A stretch of DNA of 64,000 bases, taken from the NCBI RefSeq assembly GCF_041080655.1, contig NZ_CP163525.1:2294001-2358000 (forward strand), read 5' to 3'. Below are positions 53,170 to 64,000 of this stretch, piece after piece. The notes below the pieces were generated by a model, which searched no databases, was not told where the DNA came from, and saw nothing but the letters and a program-made list of their open reading frames with translations. Within the stretch, counting starts at the first letter, position 1. Every line of letters starts with the position of its first letter. Both the position numbers and the translations under genes were made by a program. The DNA comes from Streptomyces sp. CG4. GTDB lineage: Bacteria; Actinomycetota; Actinomycetes; Streptomycetales; Streptomycetaceae.

Positions 53170-53598
53170 TCAGTGTCCCGTGTCGAACACCGCTCCCGTC
53201 CGTGCCTCCATGGTGCACTTGTTGGGGTAGGTCTTCTCGTAGTCGACCGGCTGTCCGTTCCACACCCCGTGCGCGTGGACGGTCATGGGGGCGTAGATCA
53301 TCTGACAGAAGACTTCCTTCTTCTGCGGGATGCGTGCGATGTCGCCGTGCGCTGCCGCGAGTTCGGAACAGGCCTCCGCCGCGCGTGCGTATCCCAGGGG
53401 CAGCGGGTCGCACAGCAGCAGCGTGCCGTGCTTGTCGCCGGACTGGGGGGTCTCACCGCGGACGACGGTGAGATAGAGCCAGTTGTCGGAGAGGGGGAAG
53501 CTCGCGCGGGGTGCCGCCTGGGCCGGGGCCGCGGCGAAGAGGCCGGCACAGGCCAGCAGGGCACCGGCGGCCGAGGTCACTCGGGTGAGGTACGTCAT
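53170..53598 (-). CDS. Streptomyces subtilisin inhibitor (SSI) family protein
   Basis: A 142-residue secreted serine-protease inhibitor. The first ~29 residues are a signal peptide ending in AQAAP. The mature protein has four Cys (63, 77, 98, 128) forming the two SSI disulfides and the conserved GVWNGQPVDYEKTYPNKC. By alignment with SSI, whose reactive bond is Met73-Val74, the reactive site is Met100-Ile101 in FCQMIYAP. A Met P1 residue favours inhibition of subtilisin-like proteases. It acts outside the cell to control endogenous or competitor proteases during development. Confidence 0.92.
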   Translation of the reverse strand: MTYLTRVTSAAGALLACAGLFAAAPAQAAPRASFPLSDNWLYLTVVRGETPQSGDKHGTLLLCDPLPLGYARAAEACSELAAAHGDIARIPQKKEVFCQMIYAPMTVHAHGVWNGQPVDYEKTYPNKCTMEARTGAVFDTGH

Positions 53599-53705
53599 GA
53601 CGGAAGCATCGGCACACAGGACCCCGTTCCACAGACCTGATCACCCGATCGGGAGGCACGCGCGCGCAGGGGAGCGCCAGTTCGGGCAGGGCCGGCCGAC
53701 GACGC

Positions 53706-54257
53706 TCAGCTCACGGCGAGCCGGAACGCCATCCGGCCGAAGGCGACCTGGTCGCCCTCGCGGACGACGACCGAGCCGATCACCCGGCGGCCGTTGACCG
53801 TGGTGCCGTTGGTGGAACCGAGGTCGCGCAGGACCCACATGCCGCCCTGGCGGCTGAGTTCGGCGTGCACGCGGGAGACGGTCTCGTGGTTCAGGCGCAG
53901 CCCGTTGGCCGGGTCGCGGCCGATGCGCAGCGGGTGGGTGCGCGCGGGGTTCGGCAGCAGCAGCTTGGGCAGCCGCTCGGCCTGCCAGGCCCGGCGCAGC
54001 CGTACGGTGAACCCCGAGACGGCCTCGACGGTGCCGAGGACGGCACGGGAGAAACGGTTCTCGCGGGGCAGGTCGGCGACGAGGGCGGCCAGTTCGTCGC
54101 TGCGGCGGGCGGCCAGCGCCAGCTCCATGCGGCGCACGAACGTGTCGTGCGAGAGCCGGCCCATGGCGACGCCGTCCCGCAGCACCTGCAGCGCCTTGTC
54201 ACGCTCCGCGTCGGACAGCCGCGCGGGGTACGTGGAGAACTCGAAAGACGACGTCAC
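53706..54257 (-). CDS. DUF1707 and FHA domain protein
   Basis: A 183-residue protein. Residues ~10-60 form a DUF1707 helical domain (LSDAERDKALQVLRDGVAMG). Residues ~108-180 are an FHA phosphothreonine-binding domain (LRIGRDPANGLRLNHETVSRVHAEL, RDLGSTNGTTVNG). FHA proteins read Ser/Thr kinase signals; no kinase gene is adjacent. The GTG start at 54257 is close to the divergent treZ leader. Confidence 0.92.
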   Translation of the reverse strand: MTSSFEFSTYPARLSDAERDKALQVLRDGVAMGRLSHDTFVRRMELALAARRSDELAALVADLPRENRFSRAVLGTVEAVSGFTVRLRRAWQAERLPKLLLPNPARTHPLRIGRDPANGLRLNHETVSRVHAELSRQGGMWVLRDLGSTNGTTVNGRRVIGSVVVREGDQVAFGRMAFRLAVS

Positions 54258-54448
54258 GCTGGTGATTGTCGGTCAGTGAACCCTGGGTGTCCAGAAAACG
54301 GGGAATCGGCGCCGAACCGCGCGTACACCCACGACACCACCGGGAAAGGGCATATTCGAAGGCGGATCGATCGTCCGGGCGGGCACGATGGGGACCGCGG
54401 GACATCACGGTGAGCAGGCGATCCATCACAGACGAAGGGGAACCGTCC

Positions 54449-56194
54449 GTGCAGTTCGAGGTGTGGGCACCGCAGGCAGACCGAGTGACGCTCCATTGCG
54501 AGGGCACCACGCGCGCGTTGGCGCGCGATCCCGAGCGCGCGGGCTGGTGGACGGGGGAGGCGGAGGCCGGGGACGGTGCCCGGTACGGGTTCGCGCTGGA
54601 CGACGGTCCGGTGCGGCCCGACCCGCGCTCGCGCCGCCAGCCGGACGGCCCGGACGGGCTGAGCGCGGTCGTGAACCACGGGCGCCACGCGTGGCGTACG
54701 CGGTGGGCGGGGCGGGGGCTGCCGGGTGCCGTGCTGTACGAGCTGCACGTGGGCACGTACACCTCCGAGGGCACCCTGGACGCGGCGGCCGCCCGGCTGG
54801 AGCACCTGGTGGAACTGGGCATCACCCACGTGGAGTTGATGCCGCTGTGTCCGTTCCCGGGGCGGCACGGCTGGGGCTACGAGGGGGTGTCGCCGTGGGC
54901 GGTGCACGAGCCGTACGGCGGCCCGGAGGCGCTGAAACGCTTCGTCGACCGGGCGCATGAACGGGGGCTCGGTGTCGTCCTGGACGTCGTGCACAACCAC
55001 CTGGGCCCGTCCGGCAATCACCTGCCCGCCTTCGGGCCGTACTTCACCGAGACGCACCACACGCCGTGGGGTGCGGCGGTGAACCTGGACGCGCCCGGCT
55101 CGGACGAGGTGCGCGCGTACTTCATCGGCAGCGCGCTGGCGTGGCTGCGGGACTACCGGATCGACGGGCTGCGGCTGGACGCGGTGCACGCGCTGCACGA
55201 CACGCGCGCGTACCACTTCCTGGAGGAACTGTCGGCGGCCGTGGACGGCCTCGCCGGGGAACTGGGCCGGCCGCTGTTCCTGATCGCCGAGTCGGACCTG
55301 AACGACCCGCGGCTCATCGCCCCGCGCGCGGAGCACGGCCTCGGGCTGCACGCGCAGTGGAACGACGACTTCCACCACGCCCTGCACACCGCGCTGACCG
55401 GCGAGTCGCAGGGCTACTACGCGGACTTCGCCGAGGCTCCCTTCGCCGCCCTCGCCAAGACACTGACCGGCGGCTACTTCCACGACGGCACGTACTCCAG
55501 CTTCCGGGGCCGGCACCACGGCCGCCCGCTGGACCGCGCGCGGGTGGCCGGGCACCGGCTGCTCGGCTACAGCCAGACCCACGACCAGGTGGGCAATCGC
55601 GCCCAGGGCGACCGCCTGTCCGCCCGCCTCTCCCCCGGGCTGCTGGCCTGCGCGGCGACGCTGACGCTGACCTCGCCGTTCACGCCGATGCTGTTCATGG
55701 GCGAGGAGTGGGCGGCGGGCACGCCCTGGCAGTTCTTCACCGACCACACCGATCCGGAGCTGGCCGAGGCGGTACGGCGGGGCAGGCGGCGGGAGTTCGT
55801 GGCGCACGGCTGGGCCGAGGAGGACGTACCGGACCCGCAGGACCCGGCGACGCGGGACCGCTCCGTCCTGGACTGGTCGGAACCGGAGAGCGAGCCCCAC
55901 GCGCGCGTGCTCGCCTGGTACCGGCGGCTGATCGCGCTCCGGCACGAGCAGCCGGACCTCACCGACCCCGACCTGGCCGACACGCGGGTGGCGTACGACG
56001 AGGAGTCCCGCTGGCTCGCCTTCCGGCGCGGTGACGTACGCGTGGCGGTGAACCTCGGCAAGGAAGCGGCGGCGATCCCCCTGGGCACCCGCCCCGCGCT
56101 GGTCCTCGCCGCCTGGGACCCGGTCGACCCCGCGGGCCCCGACGGCCTCCTCCACGTCCCCGGAGAGTCGTGCGTGATCCTCAGCCAGCCCTGA
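54449..56194 (+). CDS. treZ: Maltooligosyl trehalose trehalohydrolase
   Basis: A 581-residue GH13 enzyme that releases trehalose from maltooligosyl trehalose, completing the TreY-TreZ pathway. It shows the N-terminal module (QFEVWAPQADRVTLHCEG) and GH13 regions VLDVVHNH, GLRLDAVHAL with the nucleophile Asp, IAESD with the acid Glu, and SQTHDQVGNR. The GTG at 54449 has AAGGGGA upstream and fits the family start; the earlier in-frame start at 54266 adds unrelated residues. Confidence 0.95.
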   Translation: MQFEVWAPQADRVTLHCEGTTRALARDPERAGWWTGEAEAGDGARYGFALDDGPVRPDPRSRRQPDGPDGLSAVVNHGRHAWRTRWAGRGLPGAVLYELHVGTYTSEGTLDAAAARLEHLVELGITHVELMPLCPFPGRHGWGYEGVSPWAVHEPYGGPEALKRFVDRAHERGLGVVLDVVHNHLGPSGNHLPAFGPYFTETHHTPWGAAVNLDAPGSDEVRAYFIGSALAWLRDYRIDGLRLDAVHALHDTRAYHFLEELSAAVDGLAGELGRPLFLIAESDLNDPRLIAPRAEHGLGLHAQWNDDFHHALHTALTGESQGYYADFAEAPFAALAKTLTGGYFHDGTYSSFRGRHHGRPLDRARVAGHRLLGYSQTHDQVGNRAQGDRLSARLSPGLLACAATLTLTSPFTPMLFMGEEWAAGTPWQFFTDHTDPELAEAVRRGRRREFVAHGWAEEDVPDPQDPATRDRSVLDWSEPESEPHARVLAWYRRLIALRHEQPDLTDPDLADTRVAYDEESRWLAFRRGDVRVAVNLGKEAAAIPLGTRPALVLAAWDPVDPAGPDGLLHVPGESCVILSQP

Positions 56195-56197
56195 GCG

Positions 56198-56281
56198 GGG
56201 GCGGCGAGACCTACGGCCTGGATCCGGGGCGGCGAGACCTACGGCCTGGATCCGGGGCGGGGAGGCCTACGGCCTGGCCGG
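56198..56281 (+). repeat. Three 28-bp tandem repeats after treZ
   Basis: Units at 56198, 56226 and 56254 share GGCGAGACCTACGGCCTGG (the third diverged to GGGGAGGCCTACGGCCTGG). The array begins 3 bases after the treZ stop. Confidence 0.9.
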
Positions 56282-56405
56282 GGCGAGGACAGCGCCGGAC
56301 CGGACCCTGAGGTGAGCGGTGGGGCGGTCCAGGGACCCATGACGGCTCCGGGGCCCGCAGGAGCTCGCCGCCGGCCATCAGGGAGCGGGCACCGGCGATC
56401 GGTCC

Positions 56406-57344
56406 CTAAGGGTCCTGCTCCTCCTCCTTGAAGTCCGTCAGGCGCTCCAGCAGGATCGGCTCCCAGGCGCGCTCCAGCTGGGTGCGCAGCAGGGGCAGGG
56501 GGCTGTCGTCACGGCCCGCCAGGCGGTCGGCGAGGCGGACGACGGTGTCGCAGCGGGCCAGCCACAAGCCGCGCAGGCAGGGGCGGGGGCCGTAGCCGGC
56601 GAGGGTGGCCGCGCGGACCGCCGCGCCGGAGCCGACGGCCAGGACGAGCCCGGCGATGTCCTCGGCCGGGTCCCCCAGGGCCGCGTCGGTCCAGTCGAGG
56701 ACGCCGCGCACCCTGCCGTCGGCACTGACCACGAGATGCTCGCCCTTGAGGTCGTGGTGGACGAGTACGGCGGTGCCGGTCTGTGCGGCGAGCTGAGCCG
56801 CGCCGGGCGGGGTGAGCTGGTGCAGCCGGGCGGCGTCGAACTCGTCCGCGGCGGCGAGGTGTTCGGCCGCGTGCACGGCCATACGGCGCAGCGCCTCCAG
56901 GGAGCGCGGGGCGGTGCGCGGCACGCCGAGCGCCTCGGCCTGTCGTACGGGCACCGCGCGCATTCCGGTGAGCAGCGCAGCGAGGTCGGCCTCGCCGACG
57001 GCCGAGACGTCGTGCTCCTCGGCGCTGCCGCCGGGGATCGCGGAGTCGAGCGTGTAACCGAGGCCCGGTGCCCACTCGCCGTGCGCCACGCTGGCCGGGA
57101 CGGCGACGGGGAGGTGCGGCCGTACCAGGTCGCGCAGACGCAGTTCGCGTCGCTGGCGCAGGGAAGCCTCGCGGTCGGGGGCGAACCGCAGCACATGGCG
57201 GGTGCCGACCCACCACGTGGAGTGCTCACCGCCCTCCGTCACAGGCCGCACATCAGGTCCCGCCGGACCGCCGCCGCCCTCCTTGAGCAGCGAACGGACC
57301 AGCCTGCGGACGGTCTCCGCGGTGGGGGTCGGTGCCTGGGTCAT
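56406..57344 (-). CDS. Phosphotransferase family (APH-like) protein
   Basis: A 312-residue APH-fold protein with the catalytic loop VHHDLKGEHLV and metal-binding VLDWTDAALGDPAEDI. The N-lobe (STWWVGTRHVLRFAP) has the nucleotide-binding strand and Lys/Arg. It lies 64 bases downstream of the M24 peptidase gene on the same strand and may be cotranscribed. The phosphorylated substrate is unknown. Confidence 0.88.
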   Translation of the reverse strand: MTQAPTPTAETVRRLVRSLLKEGGGGPAGPDVRPVTEGGEHSTWWVGTRHVLRFAPDREASLRQRRELRLRDLVRPHLPVAVPASVAHGEWAPGLGYTLDSAIPGGSAEEHDVSAVGEADLAALLTGMRAVPVRQAEALGVPRTAPRSLEALRRMAVHAAEHLAAADEFDAARLHQLTPPGAAQLAAQTGTAVLVHHDLKGEHLVVSADGRVRGVLDWTDAALGDPAEDIAGLVLAVGSGAAVRAATLAGYGPRPCLRGLWLARCDTVVRLADRLAGRDDSPLPLLRTQLERAWEPILLERLTDFKEEEQDP

Positions 57345-57408
57345 GAGTCGCGCGTCGCCGTTCCGGGATGTCGTCGAAGAGGTGTCTCCTGGGTCCGTCC
57401 GTGGTCTC

Positions 57409-58536
57409 TCAGTCCACTATGACCATGTCGCGCGTGGTGTTGTTGAGGCGGCGGCCGCCGTCCTCGGTCACCGTGACGATGTCCTCGATGCGCACCCCGA
57501 AGCGGCCGGGCAGATAGATGCCGGGCTCGACGGAGAAGCACATGCCGGGCACGAGCGGCTGTTCCTCGCCCTCGATCATGTACGGCGGCTCGTGTGTGGT
57601 GACGCCGATGCCGTGCCCGGTGCGGTGGATGAAGTACGCGCCGTATCCGGCGTCGGTGATGACCGCGCGGGCGGCGCGGTCGACCTCCTGGCAGGCGGCG
57701 CCGGGCCGTACGGCCGAGAAGCCCGCCTCCTGGGCCTCGCGCACGATGTCGTGCACCCGGCTCTCCTCCTCGCTCGGCTCGCCCACGTGGACCGTGCGGG
57801 TGGTGTCGGAGCCGTAGCCGTCCTTCAGGCCGCCGAAGTCCAGGACGACCATGTCGCCGTGCTCGATGACGCGGTCGCCGACCTCATGGTGCGGATTGGC
57901 GCCGTTGGGACCCGAGCCGACGATGGTGAAGTCGACCTGGGAGTGGCCGAAGCGGCGCAGCAGGTCCGCGAGGTCGTGACCGATGTCGGACTCGCGGCGG
58001 CCGGCGAAGGGAACCTTCCGGATCTCCTCGAACGTTGCATCGGCGGCGGCTCCGGCCGCCGCGAGGAGTTCGAGTTCCGCGGCGTCCTTGACGGCGCGCA
58101 GCATGGGGAGGGCGTCGGTGAGAGCGGCGTAGGAGGTGTCGGGCAGGGCCCGCTGGAAGCCCAGCAGGTGCATCGCCCAGGTGTTGTCGCTGATGCCGAA
58201 CCGGCCGCGGCCGTCGAGGAGGGCGGCGGTGACGGCGTAGGGGTCCTTGCCGTCGGTCCAGTCGCGCAGGGTGAGCGTGGACGCGCCGGTCGCGTGCTCG
58301 GCGTCCGGGGCCTCCAGGGTCGGCACGACGAGCACGGGATCGTGGCCGGGGGTGAGGACCAGCACGGTGAGCCGTTCGGTGACGGCGGTGGGCGTGTAAC
58401 CGGTGAGCCAGACCATGTCCGGTCCCGGTGCCACGAGCAGCCCCGCGAGGCCGGCGTCGGCCGCGGAGCGCGCGGCCCGCTCCATACGGGCCCTGTAGTC
58501 GGCGGCGGTGAAGGGCGCGGGCGTACTACCGGTCAT
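57409..58536 (-). CDS. M24-family Xaa-Pro peptidase
   Basis: A 375-residue aminopeptidase P-type metalloenzyme with an N-terminal creatinase-like domain (MVWLTGYTPTAVTERL) and a pita-bread catalytic domain. Metal ligands are visible in VVLDFGG, TGHGIG, EPGIYL and VRIEDIVTVT. It removes N-terminal residues ahead of proline. The ATG at 58536 (MTGSTPAPFTAADYRARM) fits the family. Directly upstream lies a 26-bp tandem repeat. Confidence 0.92.
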   Translation of the reverse strand: MTGSTPAPFTAADYRARMERAARSAADAGLAGLLVAPGPDMVWLTGYTPTAVTERLTVLVLTPGHDPVLVVPTLEAPDAEHATGASTLTLRDWTDGKDPYAVTAALLDGRGRFGISDNTWAMHLLGFQRALPDTSYAALTDALPMLRAVKDAAELELLAAAGAAADATFEEIRKVPFAGRRESDIGHDLADLLRRFGHSQVDFTIVGSGPNGANPHHEVGDRVIEHGDMVVLDFGGLKDGYGSDTTRTVHVGEPSEEESRVHDIVREAQEAGFSAVRPGAACQEVDRAARAVITDAGYGAYFIHRTGHGIGVTTHEPPYMIEGEEQPLVPGMCFSVEPGIYLPGRFGVRIEDIVTVTEDGGRRLNNTTRDMVIVD

Positions 58537-58701
58537 CCGGGCCTCCGGGCGCGGGTGCGGAAACGGGCGACGGCGTCTCGGGCAGCATCCTGCCCGGCCG
58601 GACCGGGTCACGCGAGCCGATCGCCGATGCACCCCGAGGGCTGCGGTCGGCACGGAAGGGACTCGGCATGGGGCCATCATGGCGCGCGGGGCGGATGGTG
58701 A

Positions 58702-58800
58702 CCAACGGGTTTCCCGGAGTTACCGAGCAACGGATTTCCCGGGGTGCCCGGCCAACAGATTTCCCGGGGTGACAGGCCAACGGGTTCCCGGGGTGGCCGA
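58702..58800. repeat. Four ~25-bp tandem repeats upstream of the M24 gene
   Basis: Four imperfect units share CCAACGGATTTCCCGGGGTG-like sequence, between the PDZ gene end and the M24 gene start. Together with flanking sequence they fill the ~320-base gap; no gene is seen there. Confidence 0.85.
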
Positions 58801-58855
58801 GAGAGCGGCCGGCGTCACCGAGAGGGCCGGCGGTACGGGCTCGCGCCGCCCCGGC

Positions 58856-59431
58856 TCAGGTCACCACCCCGGGCACGACCGCCAACTGCTGATAGCCCCC
58901 GCCGCTGTGACGCAAGGTGAGGAGCACCGGCTTTCCGGGCCGGGCATGGGACACGGCCCGGGCGAGGTCGGCGGCGGTGTCGACGCGGGCGGAGCCGAAC
59001 TGCAGCAGGACGTCTCCGCGGACCAGACCGGCCGTATAGCCGGGTCCGGGCACATGCACGCCCACGACCAGCGCACCCGGCTTGCCCGCGTCGACGGCCT
59101 CGATGCCCAGGGTCGCCCAGGGCAGGGCGGCCGGGGCGGAGCCAGGAGTGCCGGCGGGGGTGGTGGGCGTGGCCTTGGCCGACGGCGCGGCCGACGACGC
59201 CTGGCGTTGCAGCTCGGCCAGCCTGCTCATACTGATCACCGTGGCACCGACGGTGCCGATGCCCACGCCGGACAGCACCAGCACGGTGCCGGTGACCAGG
59301 CCGAACAGCACGGTCCGCAGTCGCCGTCCGCGCCGGGGCGCGGCGTGCGGGCGGTGGGCGGGGCCGGGGGTGTCGGCCTCTCGTCGGTCCTGGCCCGGCA
59401 TGGGCTTGGGACGCAACGCAGTGTGTTCCAT
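58856..59431 (-). CDS. Membrane-anchored PDZ-domain protein
   Basis: A 191-residue protein with one transmembrane segment (LFGLVTGTVLVLSGVGIGTV) and a C-terminal PDZ domain (LGIEAVDAGKPGALVVGVHV, AGLVRGDVLLQF, GSARVDTAADLARAV). There is no protease domain, so it is not a complete HtrA-type enzyme. The basic N-terminus should stay inside and the PDZ domain outside. It may deliver a partner or sense unfolded peptides; no partner is adjacent. Confidence 0.87.
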   Translation of the reverse strand: MEHTALRPKPMPGQDRREADTPGPAHRPHAAPRRGRRLRTVLFGLVTGTVLVLSGVGIGTVGATVISMSRLAELQRQASSAAPSAKATPTTPAGTPGSAPAALPWATLGIEAVDAGKPGALVVGVHVPGPGYTAGLVRGDVLLQFGSARVDTAADLARAVSHARPGKPVLLTLRHSGGGYQQLAVVPGVVT

Positions 59432-59605
59432 GGTTCGCTCGCCTCCGGCTGGTGCCTACCCGGGGTGCCGGGCCGCGACGAGACACGAACGAGTGAGACT
59501 TGCCGGAGGGCGGCGGAGGGTAGCCATCATCCTTGGGGGCGTGCCCACGACGAGCGCCCGGGAATGCGCTCCCGACGGCTCGGGACCACCCTCACAGCGC
59601 CGCCG

Positions 59606-59866
59606 TCAGCCCACCCGGCCCGGCCCCTGCACCACCTCCTCCGCCGCCGCTCCCCGGGGACTTCCGCCGTGGACGAGTTCCGTGCGGTGGACGACCCGGG
59701 GCGCGGTCAGCGGGACGGCGGCCGGGATCTCCGCACGGGTGAGCACGCGCAGAGTGACGCCGGCTGGCGGGAGGACGGCGAGGACTCCGGGGCCGAGCGC
59801 GGTCGGGCCGGCGGGACCGTCGCCGCACGCCGACGCCCACCACGCCCCGGGCGGGTGTCGGCCCAC
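59606..59866 (-). CDS. Uncertain small ORF downstream of the multicopper oxidase
   Basis: An 86-codon frame begins at a GTG 25 bases after the oxidase stop and includes GVTLRVLTRAEIPAAVPL, VVHRTELVHGG, which look protein-like. No family is recognised and no clear ribosome site is seen. It could be a small gene cotranscribed with the oxidase, or the remnant of a larger one. The rest of the 459-base gap shows nothing else. Confidence 0.3.
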   Translation of the reverse strand: MGRHPPGAWWASACGDGPAGPTALGPGVLAVLPPAGVTLRVLTRAEIPAAVPLTAPRVVHRTELVHGGSPRGAAAEEVVQGPGRVG

Positions 59867-59890
59867 ACGGTGTCGACCCCGGGTCGTGTC

Positions 59891-61792
59891 TCAGCCCATG
59901 TGCCCCTCGCCATGGCCGCCGTGCCCGCCGTGTCCGCCGTGTCCCGCGCCGTGGTCGAACTTCATGGCCTCGGCCGGCATGACGACGAACGGCCGCATCA
60001 TGCCCATGTCCTCGTGCTCCAGCAGATGGCAGTGGTACATGAACCGGCCGTACGCCCCGTCGAAGCGGCCCATGACCCGCAGCATCTGACTGCCCGGCAC
60101 CCGGAAGACGTCCTTGTTGCCCCGCTCGTTGGGCGCGAGCGGGATCGTCCGGCCGGCGTCGTACCGCAGCGGCGTGCGGGTGCCGCCGACGGCCGGGTCG
60201 AAGCCCGAGACGTCGTAGGCGTCCCTGCCGAGCAGTTGGAAGTCGGCCAGGTGGATGTGCATGGGGTGGACGATGGGCGCGAGGTTGAGGAAGCTCCACT
60301 GTTCGTAGCCGCCCTCGGGGATGGTGAAGCCGAGTCCGTCATTGAACGTCCGGGAGCCGCGCCGGTATGTCTTCGTGGTGCCGTCGGGCCCGGTGACCTG
60401 CACGATGCCGTCGGCCGGGAGCTGCAAGCCGCTCGGGTCCTCGACCTCGGTCAGCTCCCAGATCTCCGGGTGGCCGCCGGCACCCTTGGTGGCGGGCGGG
60501 GTGAGCAGGATGAGGCGGTGGCCGTGCGGCAGATCGTGGGTCAGCCGGCGGAAGGAGCCGGAGAGCACCTCGGGCAGTTCGAAGGTGTCCTCCTCGCAGG
60601 TCTCGCCGACCCGGAACTCCAGGACGGCCGGGTAGCGCACGTCGCCGGCCGGGTCCGGCACGCCCGCCGGCCGGCCCGGACCCTTGTTCACCAGGCGCAG
60701 GGTGCGGCCCGCCAGCGCGCGGAAGTCGACCAGCAGGTCGAAGCGCTCGGCCGGCGCGGCGGTCAGCGTGGGCAGGTCCCCGTCGAAGTCGACCGGCACC
60801 GGACGCGGCAGCAGCCCGCCGTCGCTGCCGATCTGGTGCACGACACCCGGTACCGGGTTGCCGTCCTCGTCGATCAGCACGAGCTGGAAGATGCGCGCGT
60901 TCGAGGCGTTGACCAGCCGGAAGCGGTACCAGGCGGGGTCCACCTCGGCGTACGGCCAGATGCGGCCGTTGACCGTGGTGTACGGGCCGGTGAAGGGGAT
61001 GGAGACCGGCTTTCCGGTCTCCGGGTTGCTCTGCTGGACGATCACCGTCTTGTGCAGCAGCCGGCCGTTGAGACGGCCGTCCTCGTCGGTGTCGAGGTTG
61101 CGGTCGGCGAGCAGCAGCGGTATCTCCCGCTCCCCGGACGGCAGATGAAGGGCGTCCTCCTCGTCGTCACGGAGGAGGTAGGTGCCGTACAGGCCCGTCA
61201 TCACGTTCCACCGCGTGATGTTCATGGCGTGGTCGTGATACCACCACTGCACCGCCTGGTGGTCGTTCGGATACTCCGACAGCTGGGCGTCGCCGTGGCC
61301 CACGGCGTTGTCCGCCCAGCCGTCGTTGCCACCGCCGGTCTGCGCGCCGTGCAGGTGGGTCACCGTCCAGGCGGGCAGGGCGGCGACGTCCTTGTCCGGC
61401 TCGACGCCCTCGCGGCCCGGTTCGGTCGAGGCGGGCGGGGTGCCGGGCGCGCGGGCGGGCACCTCGACCGAGGTGACCGGGTACTCGGCGTCCTTCGGTA
61501 TGCGGTTGGTCCAGGCGATACGGACGCGCTGTCCGCGGCGCACCTCGATGGTCGGGCCGGGCACCTGGCCGTCGTACCCCCACATCAGGGTCGGCGGGAG
61601 CTGCGGGTGGAGGCGCACCCAGGTCGGGCGCACGGCGATCTCGGTCTCGCGTAAGACGTCGTCCGCGGCGGGACGCAGGAGGGGCGGCACGGTCAACGGC
61701 GCCACGTACGGCTCCAGTTCGTCGGCCGCCCGCGCCTGCTCCCCCGTGTCTCCCGTGGTCTCTTCGGTGAGCCTGCCGATGGTCTCGGTCAA
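59891..61792 (-). CDS. CotA-like multicopper oxidase
   Basis: A 633-residue oxidase with all four copper-binding motifs: HLHG, WWYHDH, HPMHIHL and [15 protein letters not shown] (type 1 copper Cys, His and Met ligands plus the trinuclear His). Length and sequence fit the CotA laccase / bilirubin oxidase / phenoxazinone synthase group. No signal peptide is seen; the first ~30 residues are acidic. The C-terminus is a Gly-His repeat ([15 protein letters not shown]), a possible copper-binding tail. Electron donors may be phenols, pigments or metals. Confidence 0.9.
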   Translation of the reverse strand: MTETIGRLTEETTGDTGEQARAADELEPYVAPLTVPPLLRPAADDVLRETEIAVRPTWVRLHPQLPPTLMWGYDGQVPGPTIEVRRGQRVRIAWTNRIPKDAEYPVTSVEVPARAPGTPPASTEPGREGVEPDKDVAALPAWTVTHLHGAQTGGGNDGWADNAVGHGDAQLSEYPNDHQAVQWWYHDHAMNITRWNVMTGLYGTYLLRDDEEDALHLPSGEREIPLLLADRNLDTDEDGRLNGRLLHKTVIVQQSNPETGKPVSIPFTGPYTTVNGRIWPYAEVDPAWYRFRLVNASNARIFQLVLIDEDGNPVPGVVHQIGSDGGLLPRPVPVDFDGDLPTLTAAPAERFDLLVDFRALAGRTLRLVNKGPGRPAGVPDPAGDVRYPAVLEFRVGETCEEDTFELPEVLSGSFRRLTHDLPHGHRLILLTPPATKGAGGHPEIWELTEVEDPSGLQLPADGIVQVTGPDGTTKTYRRGSRTFNDGLGFTIPEGGYEQWSFLNLAPIVHPMHIHLADFQLLGRDAYDVSGFDPAVGGTRTPLRYDAGRTIPLAPNERGNKDVFRVPGSQMLRVMGRFDGAYGRFMYHCHLLEHEDMGMMRPFVVMPAEAMKFDHGAGHGGHGGHGGHGEGHMG

Positions 61793-61906
61793 GGTCGAAC
61801 ACCCCCGTGTGTTCTCGGTCCGTTGTTCCCCTTACTCCACAAGACTCCCGAGGACTCACTGAAGTTCCCAGAATGCCCGCTTCCGTACGCGAAGATTCCG
61901 CGACGG

Positions 61907-64000
<2,094 letters not shown>

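Noticed and set aside
58508..61654. A plus-strand open frame of over 1000 codons opposite the M24, PDZ and oxidase genes
   Set aside because: It is antisense to recognisable genes, is of low-complexity Gly/Arg/Val-rich composition and has no domain. Long antisense frames are normal in DNA this rich in G+C.

Overview
The window looks like chromosomal DNA of a Streptomyces species. Evidence is the very high G+C content, GTG starts with GGAGG-type ribosome sites, a bifunctional geosmin synthase, a Streptomyces subtilisin inhibitor (SSI), proteins of Streptomyces-specific families (SAV2148-type HEPN, SAV_2336-type), an actinobacterial sulfur leader peptide, and rare TTA codons in an accessory operon. 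About fifty real genes are present. No rRNA, tRNA, CRISPR array or intact insertion sequence was seen.

Layout. 0-5 kb: esterases and a LacI regulator, with two LacI-type operators, around a homocysteine methyltransferase followed by a 60-bp tandem repeat. 5-17 kb: glyoxalase-like proteins, two AraC regulators, an NmrA-type reductase, a BrkB-type membrane protein, an AidB-like acyl-CoA dehydrogenase, a GAF regulator, a secreted protein and an acetyltransferase. 17.2-26.7 kb: a complete assimilatory sulfate operon in order leader peptide, sulfite reductase, zinc-ribbon protein, cysH, cysC, cysD, cysN, a small ORF, a sulfonate-type ABC transporter and a sirohydrochlorin chelatase. The enzymes activate sulfate to APS, reduce it to sulfide and supply siroheme for the reductase; the transporter brings in organosulfur substrates. 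27-39 kb: a gene-poor stretch, a sigma factor with a DsbA-like nitroreductase, panE-like and DUF1697 genes, an MMPL transporter, a macrolide glycosyltransferase, a kinase-like protein, an exonuclease and a SAV2148-type protein.

39-56 kb is the glycogen/trehalose region: glgX, treY and treZ (debranching, maltooligosyl trehalose synthesis and trehalose release). Between treY and treZ lies the most unusual feature of the window: a four-gene, fully overlapping minus-strand operon (44635-50966). It encodes an alpha/beta hydrolase, a caspase-like protease fused to a C-terminal region resembling VMAP-C, a MoxR AAA+ ATPase and a vWA-like SAV_2336-family protein. This is the architecture of MoxR-vWA-VMAP conflict systems. 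The island is bounded on one side by intact treY and on the other by a decayed copy of the treY 3' end plus a broken dihydrolipoamide dehydrogenase tail. Its first two genes carry in-frame TTA codons, which suggests control by the developmental tRNA gene bldA.

56-64 kb: a second kinase-like gene, an M24 peptidase, a PDZ membrane protein, a CotA-like multicopper oxidase and geosmin synthase, which runs off the right edge. Several intergenic gaps hold tandem repeats of 18 to 60 bp and hairpins; these are listed separately.
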